This document shows, piece after piece, positions 1 to 8,149 of a DNA stretch of 64,000 bases. A program made the position numbers and the translations under genes. Each line of letters starts with the position of its first letter. The stretch's first letter is position 1. A model generated the notes under the pieces. That model ran no database searches. It had not been told where the DNA came from and saw nothing but the letters and a program-made list of their open reading frames with translations. The stretch comes from Flavobacterium salmonis (GTDB lineage: Bacteria > Bacteroidota > Bacteroidia > Flavobacteriales > Flavobacteriaceae), in contig NZ_CAIJDP010000090.1 in assembly GCF_903819435.1 (NCBI RefSeq), positions 124,001 to 188,000 of the forward strand, written 5' to 3'.

Positions 1-12
1 ATTTACAATAAA

Positions 13-822
13 TTATTTTACAATTCCGTAAGGTGTCCAAACTATTTTTTTATCTCTTACTTCTTTTCTAATGGCCAAATTTGCGGCTAAAGATTCAGGA
101 GTTTTATAACCACGTGCATGATCCAGGTGCAAAACTATTGCTTTATGTCGGATTTGTTTTCCTTTTACACCAAAATTCTCAAGACGTTCTCCAAATTCTC
201 TGTCAGGACCTCCATATTTCATTCTTTCATCATAACCATTAATTGCAATCATATCCTCCTTAAAACCAGATGAATTACAGTTATTAAATGATGGAGTTGT
301 TGGCGTAATTGAATCTAGAATTGATGCTAATAATTTTCCAGCAGACAACTTCAATGTTTGAGAAAACCCTAATTTATCTTGTTTTTTTAGCCATTTTACA
401 TCAAAACAATTGCCGTTTTCAATATCCTCTTTAGTGATTAGCTTACTAACTTTCATTGATAGTTTGCAGTATCCGCCTGAAAGAAATGTTCCTTTTTGTG
501 CTAATTCTGCATGAACCTGTACAAAATCTTTTCTCGGGATACAATCTCCATCGGTCATTAAAATAAAATCATAATTTGCCTTAACAATGGCTACATTAAG
601 GATTTCTTGTCGTCTGTAGCCTTCATCTTCATGCCAAAGATGCATTATCGGAACCGGGTAATTGCTTTTGTATTTATTAATTAATTCAGTGGTTGAGGGA
701 CGTGAGCCATCATCAGCAATAATTAATTCAAAATCTTTTGTAGTCTGAACGCTGTAACCAATCAGAACTTTTTCTAACCATTCTTCTGCATTATATGTAC
801 TAACTATTACAGATATTTTCAT
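13..822 (-). CDS. Family 2 glycosyltransferase (GT-A fold)
   Basis: Predicted cytoplasmic sugar transferase of 269 aa using a nucleotide sugar. The N-terminus (ISVIVSTYN) and the ADDGS motif near residue 37 are the GT2 nucleotide-binding strand and loop. MTDGDCIPR near residue 90 supplies the metal-binding DxD-type site. The C-terminal GGPDREFGERL stretch resembles the galactosyltransferase-type acidic motif (Glyco_transf_7C), as in chondroitin-synthase-like GT2 enzymes. No membrane segment is seen, so it is probably a single-addition enzyme. It lies 149 bp downstream of the same-strand Kdo-kinase-like gene. A -7-like box (TACCTTTG on the minus strand, 911-904) lies 80 bp upstream. The donor and acceptor cannot be told from sequence. 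LPS core or O-chain assembly is inferred from the neighbours. Confidence 0.85.
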   Translation of the reverse strand: MKISVIVSTYNAEEWLEKVLIGYSVQTTKDFELIIADDGSRPSTTELINKYKSNYPVPIMHLWHEDEGYRRQEILNVAIVKANYDFILMTDGDCIPRKDFVQVHAELAQKGTFLSGGYCKLSMKVSKLITKEDIENGNCFDVKWLKKQDKLGFSQTLKLSAGKLLASILDSITPTTPSFNNCNSSGFKEDMIAINGYDERMKYGGPDREFGERLENFGVKGKQIRHKAIVLHLDHARGYKTPESLAANLAIRKEVRDKKIVWTPYGIVK

Positions 823-971
823 TTTATATTTTTTAAATACTTTGGAGAGCCATTAATAAAAACCTTAATTCAAGCTTTTCTCTTTTTAATTACTATTTTT
901 CAGCAAAGGTATTATAGAAATTCGGATTCTTAGAATAATTCTTTCGTTTGCTTTATCGGTAATTTTGAAAA

Positions 972-1733
972 TTATTTTTTCCAAAATTTCAGTGTTTTTT
1001 TGATGCGTCTTTTTCGATGAAACTTATCTCTGAAAGATTCTGTACCTGCAACCATTATTTTTAAAACGTCATTGTACGAAGCACCATAAAGTTTTGCATA
1101 CTCATCACTCATTACTTCAACAATTTTCCTGTTTGGAGTTAATTTCGAAAAATTCAGAATTCGCTCATTCAAATTCATTTCTTTATGAAATTTCATTCTG
1201 TTCAGATCCACTAAATAAAAGGAATAAGAACCCGAAGGATTTTTTTTAATCAAAGTATTTCCCGGAGTATGATCCAAAAACTCAATACCGTTTTGATGCA
1301 GATTAAATGTAAATTTTGTAAACTGTCTTAAAATTTTTTCATGTTCAGGGTAATCAAAATCGTTAGTCAATTCCCTGAAAGTCAAATCAGGATAAATTTG
1401 TTCGCAAACATAGTAACTATCTAAAAGGACACCCTTAAAATTTTCAAAATACGCAATCGGCAACGGAGTACCTATTTCTTTTTCGATAAGTATATTTGCA
1501 AATTCATATGAACGACGTGCTTTTGAAGGTCTGAAAAAAGCATATACTATTTTGTTTACAAGATTCGGAATTTTAAAAGATTTCACGTTTAGTATTACAT
1601 CACCTAAATCAAACGTTTTTATTTTATTTCTCTTTCCATCAACAAACAGCGTCCCTTTTGTTTCATAATTCTCTACAGCATCTTTTATTTCTGCTTTTTT
1701 GCTTAGAAAATTATGATGATAAACTTCATGCAT
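972..1733 (-). CDS. Kdo/LPS-kinase-like protein (KdkA/InaA type)
   Basis: 253 aa protein with a degenerate protein-kinase fold. FLDHTPGNTLI, about residue 153, corresponds to the catalytic loop (Asp and Asn spaced as in HxDxxxxN), and VDLNRM, about 175, replaces the metal-binding DFG. The family phosphorylates the Kdo or heptose of the LPS inner core at the inner face of the membrane. The basic C-terminus (HRKRRIKK) suits membrane association. The start at 1733 is supported by a well-spaced promoter just upstream (1757-1788). It is divergent from the rhamnosyltransferase-like gene at 1842. Phosphorylation of lipid A-core is inferred from family and context; the substrate is not proven. Confidence 0.75.
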   Translation of the reverse strand: MHEVYHHNFLSKKAEIKDAVENYETKGTLFVDGKRNKIKTFDLGDVILNVKSFKIPNLVNKIVYAFFRPSKARRSYEFANILIEKEIGTPLPIAYFENFKGVLLDSYYVCEQIYPDLTFRELTNDFDYPEHEKILRQFTKFTFNLHQNGIEFLDHTPGNTLIKKNPSGSYSFYLVDLNRMKFHKEMNLNERILNFSKLTPNRKIVEVMSDEYAKLYGASYNDVLKIMVAGTESFRDKFHRKRRIKKTLKFWKK

Positions 1734-1756
1734 TTAATCAAGTTTTATGTTTTTTA

Positions 1757-1788
1757 CAAAAGTAGCGATTTGAATTTTACTCTTCAAA
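1757..1788 (-). promoter_or_regulatory. Bacteroidota-type promoter for the Kdo-kinase-like gene
   Basis: On the minus strand TTTG (1788-1785) is followed after exactly 20 bp by TACTTTTG (1764-1757). This fits the Bacteroidota primary sigma consensus TTTG-N19-21-TANNTTTG. The predicted transcript would start about 1750 and leave a leader of roughly 17 nt before the ATG at 1733. Confidence 0.5.
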
Positions 1789-1841
1789 TAATTAATTTAT
1801 TTTTACACAAAAGTTATTTAGTATTTAATAAAAAATCACAG

Positions 1842-2684
1842 ATGTTCGAACATTATCTCATTACCCGATTTAATCTTAAAAATCCTAATTGGGATGTAAC
1901 CAAAAACAACGAAGAGCTCCTTACTGACGACTGGATGGAAGACAGGATGTGGCTTTTTGAAAATTTTTGCCTGCCATCTGTAAAATCGCAGACCAATAAA
2001 AACTTTACATGGCTGATCTATCTCGATACTACAACAGCAGAAAAATATAAAACCAAAATAATTGATTTAACGTCGGATACAGAGAATATCAAACTGTTTT
2101 TTATTAATGGTATGAATGAATTTTATCCCGAAATTCAAAAAGCTATTACCAATAACAAACTTTACCTGATCACTTCCAGAATTGATAATGACGATGTTAT
2201 TAGCAGTATCTTTATTGATGAAGTTCAGAAAAAATTTGCTTCTCAGGATTTTCTTGCTATCGATGTTATTAAAGGCTATTCACTTCAAATAAAGCCAACT
2301 TATATTTTAGGAAAAAAAGAACATATTTTCAATCCTTTTATTAGTTTAATTGAAAAAAATGAAAACCCAAAAACGGTTTGGTTTAACGATCATACGCAGT
2401 GGAAAAAAGAAAGCAGAATTATTCAGGTAACAGATAAAAGACTGTGGATGTCTATCATTCATGAAAAAAATAAAGTAAATGAATTTGATGGTTATGATAA
2501 TGTAAAATGGCAGAATATAAAAAATGAGTTTATTGTGTCTCAAGAGTTAGATCATTTAATAACCCAAAAAATCATCCCCTATAAAGACTGGTATTTTTTG
2601 AGTTTAAAAAATAGGATGTATGTTAAAATGGTTTTATTTAGTAAAAAAATAAAAAAAGCAATTGGACTTTATAAAATAAAATAA
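1842..2684 (+). CDS. Putative rhamnosyltransferase-like glycosyltransferase
   Basis: 280 aa from the ATG at 1842. An in-frame ATG exists at 1713, but the extra 43 residues are low-complexity, hydrophobic and would overlap the divergent gene, so the start before FEHYLITRFN is preferred. FEHYLITRFNL, the WLIYLD strand and the SRIDNDDVI motif (acidic metal site, about residue 110) match the putative rhamnosyl-transferase family related to GT2 (PF11316 as I recall). It is a soluble sugar transferase in the polysaccharide cluster. A strong terminator follows at 2723-2750. The sugar specificity is only a family label. Confidence 0.7.
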   Translation: MFEHYLITRFNLKNPNWDVTKNNEELLTDDWMEDRMWLFENFCLPSVKSQTNKNFTWLIYLDTTTAEKYKTKIIDLTSDTENIKLFFINGMNEFYPEIQKAITNNKLYLITSRIDNDDVISSIFIDEVQKKFASQDFLAIDVIKGYSLQIKPTYILGKKEHIFNPFISLIEKNENPKTVWFNDHTQWKKESRIIQVTDKRLWMSIIHEKNKVNEFDGYDNVKWQNIKNEFIVSQELDHLITQKIIPYKDWYFLSLKNRMYVKMVLFSKKIKKAIGLYKIK

Positions 2685-2722
2685 AAGTCATCTGTTACAT
2701 ATACATTCCTGATTTTCAACAC

Positions 2723-2750
2723 AAAGCCATCAAATTTCAGAGATGGCTTT
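2723..2750 (+). terminator. Rho-independent terminator
   Basis: The 9-bp stem AAAGCCATC/GATGGCTTT with a 10-nt loop is followed by TTTTTT. It ends the transcript of the gene at 1842-2684. The rest of 2685-2977 is AT-rich with no open frame or clear promoter. Confidence 0.8.
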
Positions 2751-2977
2751 TTTTTATACTTCAATTAAGTAGATAAATACCTATAATTTAATACTCGTGA
2801 TACGCAACTATTGTAATTTTTACTCATCTATGAAATAAAGCGCTGGTTAATCATAAAATTACTTAACACAGCTTCTTTTCATATAAAAACTTACAAAACA
2901 AAAGGATCTTTATAATAAATTGTCATTTTAAGTGTTTCAGTTTATTATGTAAGTAGGGATTCAAAAAAAAACAATTT

Positions 2978-3937
2978 ATGCGTATTACCATAATAAGCCT
3001 TGATAATTGGGGTTTCAACAAACACCTCGTAACGGCACTGGAAGAGAAAGGGCATGATGTGCAACATATTAACTTTAATGATTTCACGTATAAATACCCT
3101 AATTTTTTTCACAGAGGATATAATTTATTCTTAAAAACATTTTTAAAAAAGAATCTAAAACGAATACATTTTGGCAAAAAAATCATTGAGACATTAAGGG
3201 AAAATGATTCTCTACAAGATGTGATATTAGTGATTAAGGGAGATTTTATTGACCCTAAAAGCATTATGGAATTAAAAAAATATGCAAAGAAAACATTTGC
3301 TTATTTTAACGACAATACTATTCGATGCCCTAAAATAGTACGTGTTATTCCTTATTTTGACGAAGTCTTTTCTTTCGAAAAAGAAGATTGTGAAAAATAT
3401 CATCTAAAATTTGCTACAAACTGGATTTATAACTCAGCACCAGAAAACAATGAAAGTCCTATTGAACAGAAGGTTTTTAATATTATCTCAAAAGACAACA
3501 GACTTTCGGTTCTTTCTAAAATTGCTACTGATCTTGAATCAAAAAAAATCAGTCATAAAATATTTGTTTACAACAAGAAAGTAAAAAAACGAATTTCAAC
3601 AATGGAATTCATTACTAATCCGATACCTTTAACAGAAATAAACAAACATATAAACCGCTCTCAGGTTCTACTGGATATTAACCGGAAAAATCAAAACGGA
3701 TTAACTTTTAGAGTCTTTGAAAGTTTAGGTCTCAACAAAAAGCTCATAACTACAAATTCAGATATTAAAAATTATGATTTTTATAATCCGAATAATATTT
3801 TAGTAATTGACGAAAAAAATCCTGATGTTCCTGTTTCATTTTTTGAAAAAGAATATGAAAAAATACCCGATGCCATTTTTAACAAATATACTATGGATGG
3901 ATGGATCAATAATGTGGTTTATAGCGCCCTTAGATAG
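2978..3937 (+). CDS. CgeB-like glycosyltransferase, first of two paralogues
   Basis: 319 aa. The N-terminus (MRITIISLDNWGFNKHL) is a Rossmann-like strand and loop. The C-terminal half has LDINRKNQNGLTFRVFESLG, then ITTN, then YDFYNPNNILVIDE, the pattern of GT-B proteins of the CgeB / glycosyl transferases group 1 type (NGL-R-FE, acidic donor-binding region). It is clearly paralogous to the gene at 4923-5873, which shares the same blocks in the same order. It ends 3 bp before the next gene, so the two are probably co-transcribed. Codon use looks more AT-rich than in the housekeeping genes to the right, as often in transferred surface-polysaccharide loci. The transferred sugar is unknown. Confidence 0.7.
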   Translation: MRITIISLDNWGFNKHLVTALEEKGHDVQHINFNDFTYKYPNFFHRGYNLFLKTFLKKNLKRIHFGKKIIETLRENDSLQDVILVIKGDFIDPKSIMELKKYAKKTFAYFNDNTIRCPKIVRVIPYFDEVFSFEKEDCEKYHLKFATNWIYNSAPENNESPIEQKVFNIISKDNRLSVLSKIATDLESKKISHKIFVYNKKVKKRISTMEFITNPIPLTEINKHINRSQVLLDINRKNQNGLTFRVFESLGLNKKLITTNSDIKNYDFYNPNNILVIDEKNPDVPVSFFEKEYEKIPDAIFNKYTMDGWINNVVYSALR

Positions 3938-3940
3938 TTT

Positions 3941-4906
3941 ATGACACAAAACATATATATTATTTGCCCTCCCAAAAAAGCGACAGGAGGACCGGAAGCA
4001 TTACACCAGTTAGGTTATATTTTAAATTCATTAGGCTATAATGCTAAAATGCTGTACTCAAAGTATAAAAAAGATCCTGTACATCCTTTTTATAAAGATT
4101 ACAATGTTCCTTATGTAATGAAAGTAAAAGACAGCATTAATAACGTTATTATTATTCCTGAGTCGATGACAAACCTTATTGCTAAATACCCATTATCGCA
4201 AAAAAAAATATGGTGGCTGAGCCTTGATTTCTATGAAATGTTGATGAACAGCAGGGAGAAGAAAAAAAACTGGATCAGAAAATTGATTGTTCCTTATAAA
4301 CATACAGAATATCGCTTTGAACCTAACCAAAATGTAACACACTGGTATCAGTCTCAGAGAACTAAAGAGTTTTTACTGACTAAAAAACTGGGTAACAAAA
4401 TCGCTTACTTATGTGATTATGTCAATGAGCTTTTCTTTGATAACTTGCCAGAATCTTTTCAAAAAGAAAATATTATTACTTATAATCCAAAAAAAGGACT
4501 CGAAAAGATTGAAAAATACATGATGCTTTTGCCTCAATATAAATGGCAGCCCCTATCTGGAATGTCCAGAGAAGAAATGAGAGATACTTTGAGAAAAGCA
4601 AAACTTCATATTGATTTTGGTTATTTTCCAGGTCGTGACAAAATTCCGAGAGAAGCACTTGTTTCAGGCGTTTGTTTATTAACAGGCCGCGATGGAACTT
4701 CTGCTTTTAAAGAAGATTTAGGAATACCGGAAAAATACAAATTACATGAAAATGAAATGCAGCCTGAAAACGTTGTAAAACTTATTAATCATCTAATGAC
4801 TAATTATGCAGAAGTTTTTACTGAGTTTTCAGATTTCAGATTATTTGTTATGAATGAAAAAGCACGTATGATTGAAAACACAAAAATGCTTTTTGAAAAA
4901 GCATAA
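3941..4906 (+). CDS. Glycosyltransferase-like protein of polysaccharide clusters
   Basis: 321 aa. The start IYIICPPKKATGGPEALHQLGY has the glycine-rich acceptor-side loop seen at the N-terminus of GT-B enzymes (GGPE, HQL). Around residues 225-250 DFGYFPGRDKIPREALVSG contains a Pro-Arg-Glu-Ala element like the donor-binding E-x7-E segment of GT4 proteins. This supports a GT-B fold, although no classical full motif is present. It is sandwiched between the CgeB-like paralogues, 3 bp after the first and 16 bp before the second, so it is probably one transcript. Exact function not recognised. Confidence 0.6.
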   Translation: MTQNIYIICPPKKATGGPEALHQLGYILNSLGYNAKMLYSKYKKDPVHPFYKDYNVPYVMKVKDSINNVIIIPESMTNLIAKYPLSQKKIWWLSLDFYEMLMNSREKKKNWIRKLIVPYKHTEYRFEPNQNVTHWYQSQRTKEFLLTKKLGNKIAYLCDYVNELFFDNLPESFQKENIITYNPKKGLEKIEKYMMLLPQYKWQPLSGMSREEMRDTLRKAKLHIDFGYFPGRDKIPREALVSGVCLLTGRDGTSAFKEDLGIPEKYKLHENEMQPENVVKLINHLMTNYAEVFTEFSDFRLFVMNEKARMIENTKMLFEKA

Positions 4907-4922
4907 TTAAAGCCGTACTACC

Positions 4923-5873
4923 ATGAAAATATGTTTGATTAGTTTTGATTCTACTTATTTCGACCATAATATCGTAATTGAATTAAAAAAAAGAAATATA
5001 GAAACAAATCATATCGATGTATCAAAGTTTAAGTACAAATACAAATCGGTTTTTGACAGAGTTGGAAATACTTTAACTAAATTATTTTTCAAAAGAAACA
5101 AAAAACACGAAGCACAAGAAGACTATATTCTAAAACAAATCAAAAAATTAGGATATCAGGATGCCATTTTGTTCATAAGACCGGATAAAATAAGCAGAAA
5201 AACTCATTTAGAGATAAAAAAGCAAACAGATAAATATCTTACCTACATTTATGACAGCTGTAGAAGGTTTCCTATCGGCCATTTACTTGACGGCCTATTT
5301 GATGAAATATTTTCATTTGATTTAGTTGATGTTCAAAAGTATAATTTCACTTTTATCTCTAATTACATCTACATGAAGAAAAAGGATATCATCCGTACAA
5401 ATGATAACATTTTTATTGTAATTTCAATCGATGAGCGTTTTGAATTTTTAAATAAACTGGCTGATTATCTTTCTAATCACGGCATCCCCTTTAAATTTAT
5501 TGCTGTTGGTAAAAAACTTCCTAAAAACAGCAATACAGATATTATCTATTCAAGAAGAACACTTCTTCCTGAAGATTTACTTGAGGACTTTGAAAACTCA
5601 AAAATATTTCTTGATTTAATACGCAAAGACCATAACGGATTAAGTTTCAGGATTTTTGAAGCATTGGCTATGCAGCGAAAAATCATTACGACGAATACAT
5701 CAATAAAAGAGTATGATTTTTATAACCCCAACAATATCTTAGTACTTGATGAAAATGCTGAAATAAATGTAAATCCAGATTTTCTTACTAGTCTGTACGA
5801 ACCCTTAAGTGATACTATTTACTATAAATACACTATTGAAAACTGGGTAGATACTGTTTTTAAGCTTAAATAA
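4923..5873 (+). CDS. CgeB-like glycosyltransferase, second paralogue
   Basis: 316 aa, homologous over its length to the protein at 2978-3937. Shared blocks are the MKICLISFDS start, FDEIFSFDLVDVQKY in the middle, DLIRKDHNGLSFRIFEALA, ITTN, and YDFYNPNNILVLDE near residue 280, then YKYT-x-W at the end. The strongest conservation is in the C-terminal donor-binding half; the N-terminal acceptor half has diverged. That suggests the two enzymes use the same sugar on different acceptors (inference). Its TAA stop abuts the stop of the convergent GT4 gene with no spacer. Confidence 0.7.
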   Translation: MKICLISFDSTYFDHNIVIELKKRNIETNHIDVSKFKYKYKSVFDRVGNTLTKLFFKRNKKHEAQEDYILKQIKKLGYQDAILFIRPDKISRKTHLEIKKQTDKYLTYIYDSCRRFPIGHLLDGLFDEIFSFDLVDVQKYNFTFISNYIYMKKKDIIRTNDNIFIVISIDERFEFLNKLADYLSNHGIPFKFIAVGKKLPKNSNTDIIYSRRTLLPEDLLEDFENSKIFLDLIRKDHNGLSFRIFEALAMQRKIITTNTSIKEYDFYNPNNILVLDENAEINVNPDFLTSLYEPLSDTIYYKYTIENWVDTVFKLK

Positions 5874-7088
5874 TTATTTTACTAAACTTAATATCCGTTG
5901 TTCAATTGTTTGAGATGAAAAAGGTTCAATCACTTTTTCAGAACCGGAACTTATAGTGTTCCAAATTTCCTTATTTTGATATAATAAAAGAATATTATCT
6001 ACAATTTCTTTGTTTGTATTTGCAACAATATATTGGATGTTTTCTCCAAAATCAAAACCTTCTGCACCAATATTTGTAGTAACCAGCGGAAGACCAAATT
6101 CTATGCTTTGTCCTATTTTACCTTTTATTCCGGCACCATAACGCAACGGAGCTACAAAAATTCTGGAATTCAAAAAATAAGGAGATACATCTTTTACATA
6201 ACCAATTATTTTAAATTTATCAGAATGTAATTTTAAAATCGAATCCTGTGGATTACTTCCAATTATTGAAATGGTAATTTCGGGTTTGGATTTCCACAAT
6301 AAAGGCATAATTTCCTCATGAAGATATTCTACTGCATCTACATTTGGTTTGTGATCAAAGCCCCCAATAAACAATAAGTCTTTTCGGTCTTCAAATGAAG
6401 GTGATTTTTCATTTTTTATATACTGATGAATATTTCCAATCGTAATTATTTTAGATTCCTCATTATAATATTCTTTTAAGGTCTTCCCTTCTAAATCAGA
6501 AATTACAATAATCTTATCCGCTTTAGTGCAGTTGTCCAATTCTAAATTTAAATACTTATTCGCAACCTCCATAATTTTAGGCTCGTTCATTAATTCAGAT
6601 TCTCTTTTAAATCTTAAATAATGAAAATCGACCATATCAAAAAACACCTTCGTTTCCGGTTTGTAACTTTTAACTAAAGGGTAATATTTTTCAAAAATTT
6701 CAGGTCGATGCAGCCAGGCAAAACTTACTTTTGGAAGTATTAGTTTTAAAAAATCATTTTTCGTAATTAATTTTCCGTTATGATCAACAGCCGGTTCATA
6801 AACTACAACGCCCATTTCTTTAAAAATATCAATATAATCAGATTTATAACGATATTCTTTAAAATCAGCCAATAAAAAAACTCCAATATTATTGTTTAAA
6901 AGTAATTTAATAATTTCTGTTAACCTTCGTGAACCAGAATCTTTATTAAACTCCGGTATTTTAACATCAACAATTAAAACGTATGAATCATATTTTAACT
7001 GATTCAAAAAATCAATTTTCTTTCCTTCCTTTTTTAATTTACGAGCTATTTTTTTTAATCTGAAATATAATTTAATGGCTTTATACAT
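5874..7088 (-). CDS. Family 4 (group 1) glycosyltransferase
   Basis: 404 aa GT-B glycosyltransferase. LLFIGGFDHKPNVDAVEYL, about residue 236, is the start of the C-terminal Rossmann domain. IIGYVKDVSPYF is the usual block before the donor site, and PLRYGAGIKGKIGQSIEFGLPLV is the E-x7-E donor-binding segment with an invariant-type Lys. The N-terminus has a basic region (RLKKIARKLKKEGKK) that may bind the membrane. It is convergent with the CgeB-like gene and is followed directly by it without a terminator. It belongs to the polysaccharide cluster; substrate unknown. Confidence 0.85.
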   Translation of the reverse strand: MYKAIKLYFRLKKIARKLKKEGKKIDFLNQLKYDSYVLIVDVKIPEFNKDSGSRRLTEIIKLLLNNNIGVFLLADFKEYRYKSDYIDIFKEMGVVVYEPAVDHNGKLITKNDFLKLILPKVSFAWLHRPEIFEKYYPLVKSYKPETKVFFDMVDFHYLRFKRESELMNEPKIMEVANKYLNLELDNCTKADKIIVISDLEGKTLKEYYNEESKIITIGNIHQYIKNEKSPSFEDRKDLLFIGGFDHKPNVDAVEYLHEEIMPLLWKSKPEITISIIGSNPQDSILKLHSDKFKIIGYVKDVSPYFLNSRIFVAPLRYGAGIKGKIGQSIEFGLPLVTTNIGAEGFDFGENIQYIVANTNKEIVDNILLLYQNKEIWNTISSGSEKVIEPFSSQTIEQRILSLVK

Positions 7089-7429
7089 TTTATAAAAAAT
7101 TCGTTTGATTGATGAAATATGATTTTCATTAAAACATCAGTTAATTAATAGTTTAAGCTCATCGTTTAATAACAAATTCTTTTAAACATCATGACCTAAA
7201 TTAAGTAGTAAAAATAATTCTTTTTAGTGTCTCATCCTAAAAAAGTAATATATTTCAAAACTTATTTTTAGATTAGAATCCCTCATTAATTGGCAGGATT
7301 AAAGAGGGATTCTAATCTAAAGAAACAAATAACATTCAAATCACTATTTTTAATAATTTTTATTTTAGATTGTAAATATTACATTTACAACTTAAAATTT
7401 TATTCATACAATTAACATTACTATTAAAA
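7089..7429. other. Intergenic region between divergent genes, with an 18-bp inverted repeat
   Basis: 341 bp of AT-rich DNA between the GT4 gene (minus) and the PP-loop gene (plus). It contains no plausible open frame. Its main feature is the inverted repeat at 7267-7321. No full -33/-7 promoter was found for either flanking gene. Confidence 0.7.
7267..7321. repeat. Perfect 18-bp inverted repeat, 19-nt spacer
   Basis: 7267-7284 (ends in GATTAGAATCCCTC) pairs without mismatch with 7304-7321 (begins GAGGGATTCTAATC). Neither side carries a T-run as a terminator would need. It could be an operator, a cruciform or an RNA hairpin in the leader of the PP-loop gene, or a small mobile-element remnant. 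Confidence 0.8.
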
Positions 7430-8149
7430 ATGTCTACACATAATTTACTCTGGACCAGTGGATGGGATTCTACTTTTAGACTTCTTCAAATAATTTTAAT
7501 CGAAAAAGAAAATGTACAACCCATATATATAATTGATAAAACCCGAAGATCATTAAAGGTTGAGTTGGAAGGAATTAAAAAAATTCAGGAAAAGATAAAA
7601 GAATTACATCCTGAAGCTTTTGAACGAATACTGCCTGTTTGGTATGTTGAAGAAGACCTTACTCTCAATAAAGAAATAGTAGAAAGTTCTAATTACATAA
7701 ATTCATTTGTAAAATTAGGAAGCCAATACAGTTGGCTGGCACAATTTTGTCACAATCACAATTTAAATAATGTAGAAATAAGTAATGATAAAAACCTAAG
7801 GGACGATTCACTTACTAATTTTTTAATGACAAATTATATAAAAGCCGATACAAACACAAAAGACCAGGATAAATATAATAAGGTAGGTACTATATTTAAA
7901 TATTTTTCTTTTCCTGTTTCCACTCTTTCAAAACGAGACATGCTGGTTATCGCAAAAAAAAACAAATGGGAAAACATAATGTACTTAACCTGGTTTTGTC
8001 ATAAACCTAGAAAAAATAAGGCTTGCGGTAAATGTACTCCCTGCATAAATGTAATAAAAAAGCGAATGGGCTTTAGAATCCCCCCTATTAACAGAATGAA
8101 AGGATACATAAAAATATTTTTCTCGCGAGAGTTTAAACCGGCAAGTTAA
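7430..8149 (+). CDS. QueC-like PP-loop ATPase in a polysaccharide cluster
   Basis: 239 aa. LLWTSGWDSTFRLL near residues 6-19 is a PP-loop (SGGxDS-type; here the second Gly is Trp), which binds ATP in adenylating enzymes. The C-terminus has C-x8-CGKC-x2-C (FCHKPRKNKACGKCTPC), the zinc-binding pattern of QueC, the 7-cyano-7-deazaguanine synthase. No other queuosine or deazaguanine gene is in the window and all neighbours are sugar-transfer or ligase genes. A role in activating and amidating a sugar acid or similar group is therefore inferred, rather than preQ0 synthesis. Alternatives are a WbpG-like sugar amidotransferase or another asparagine-synthase-like PP-loop enzyme. It overlaps the TupA-like gene tail to tail by 17 bp. 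Confidence 0.65.
   Translation: MSTHNLLWTSGWDSTFRLLQIILIEKENVQPIYIIDKTRRSLKVELEGIKKIQEKIKELHPEAFERILPVWYVEEDLTLNKEIVESSNYINSFVKLGSQYSWLAQFCHNHNLNNVEISNDKNLRDDSLTNFLMTNYIKADTNTKDQDKYNKVGTIFKYFSFPVSTLSKRDMLVIAKKNKWENIMYLTWFCHKPRKNKACGKCTPCINVIKKRMGFRIPPINRMKGYIKIFFSREFKPAS

Noticed and set aside
1713..1841. N-terminal extension of the rhamnosyltransferase-like gene
   Set aside because: Low-complexity hydrophobic codons overlapping the divergent gene's start and promoter; the family begins at 1842.
8121..8130. Palindrome TCTCGCGAGA
   Set aside because: It lies within the 3' end of the PP-loop gene's coding sequence, has no partner copy in the window, and is probably chance.
7430..8149. Calling the PP-loop gene queC outright
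   Set aside because: The PP-loop has Trp in place of the second Gly, and the context is polysaccharide synthesis; a symbol would overstate the evidence.
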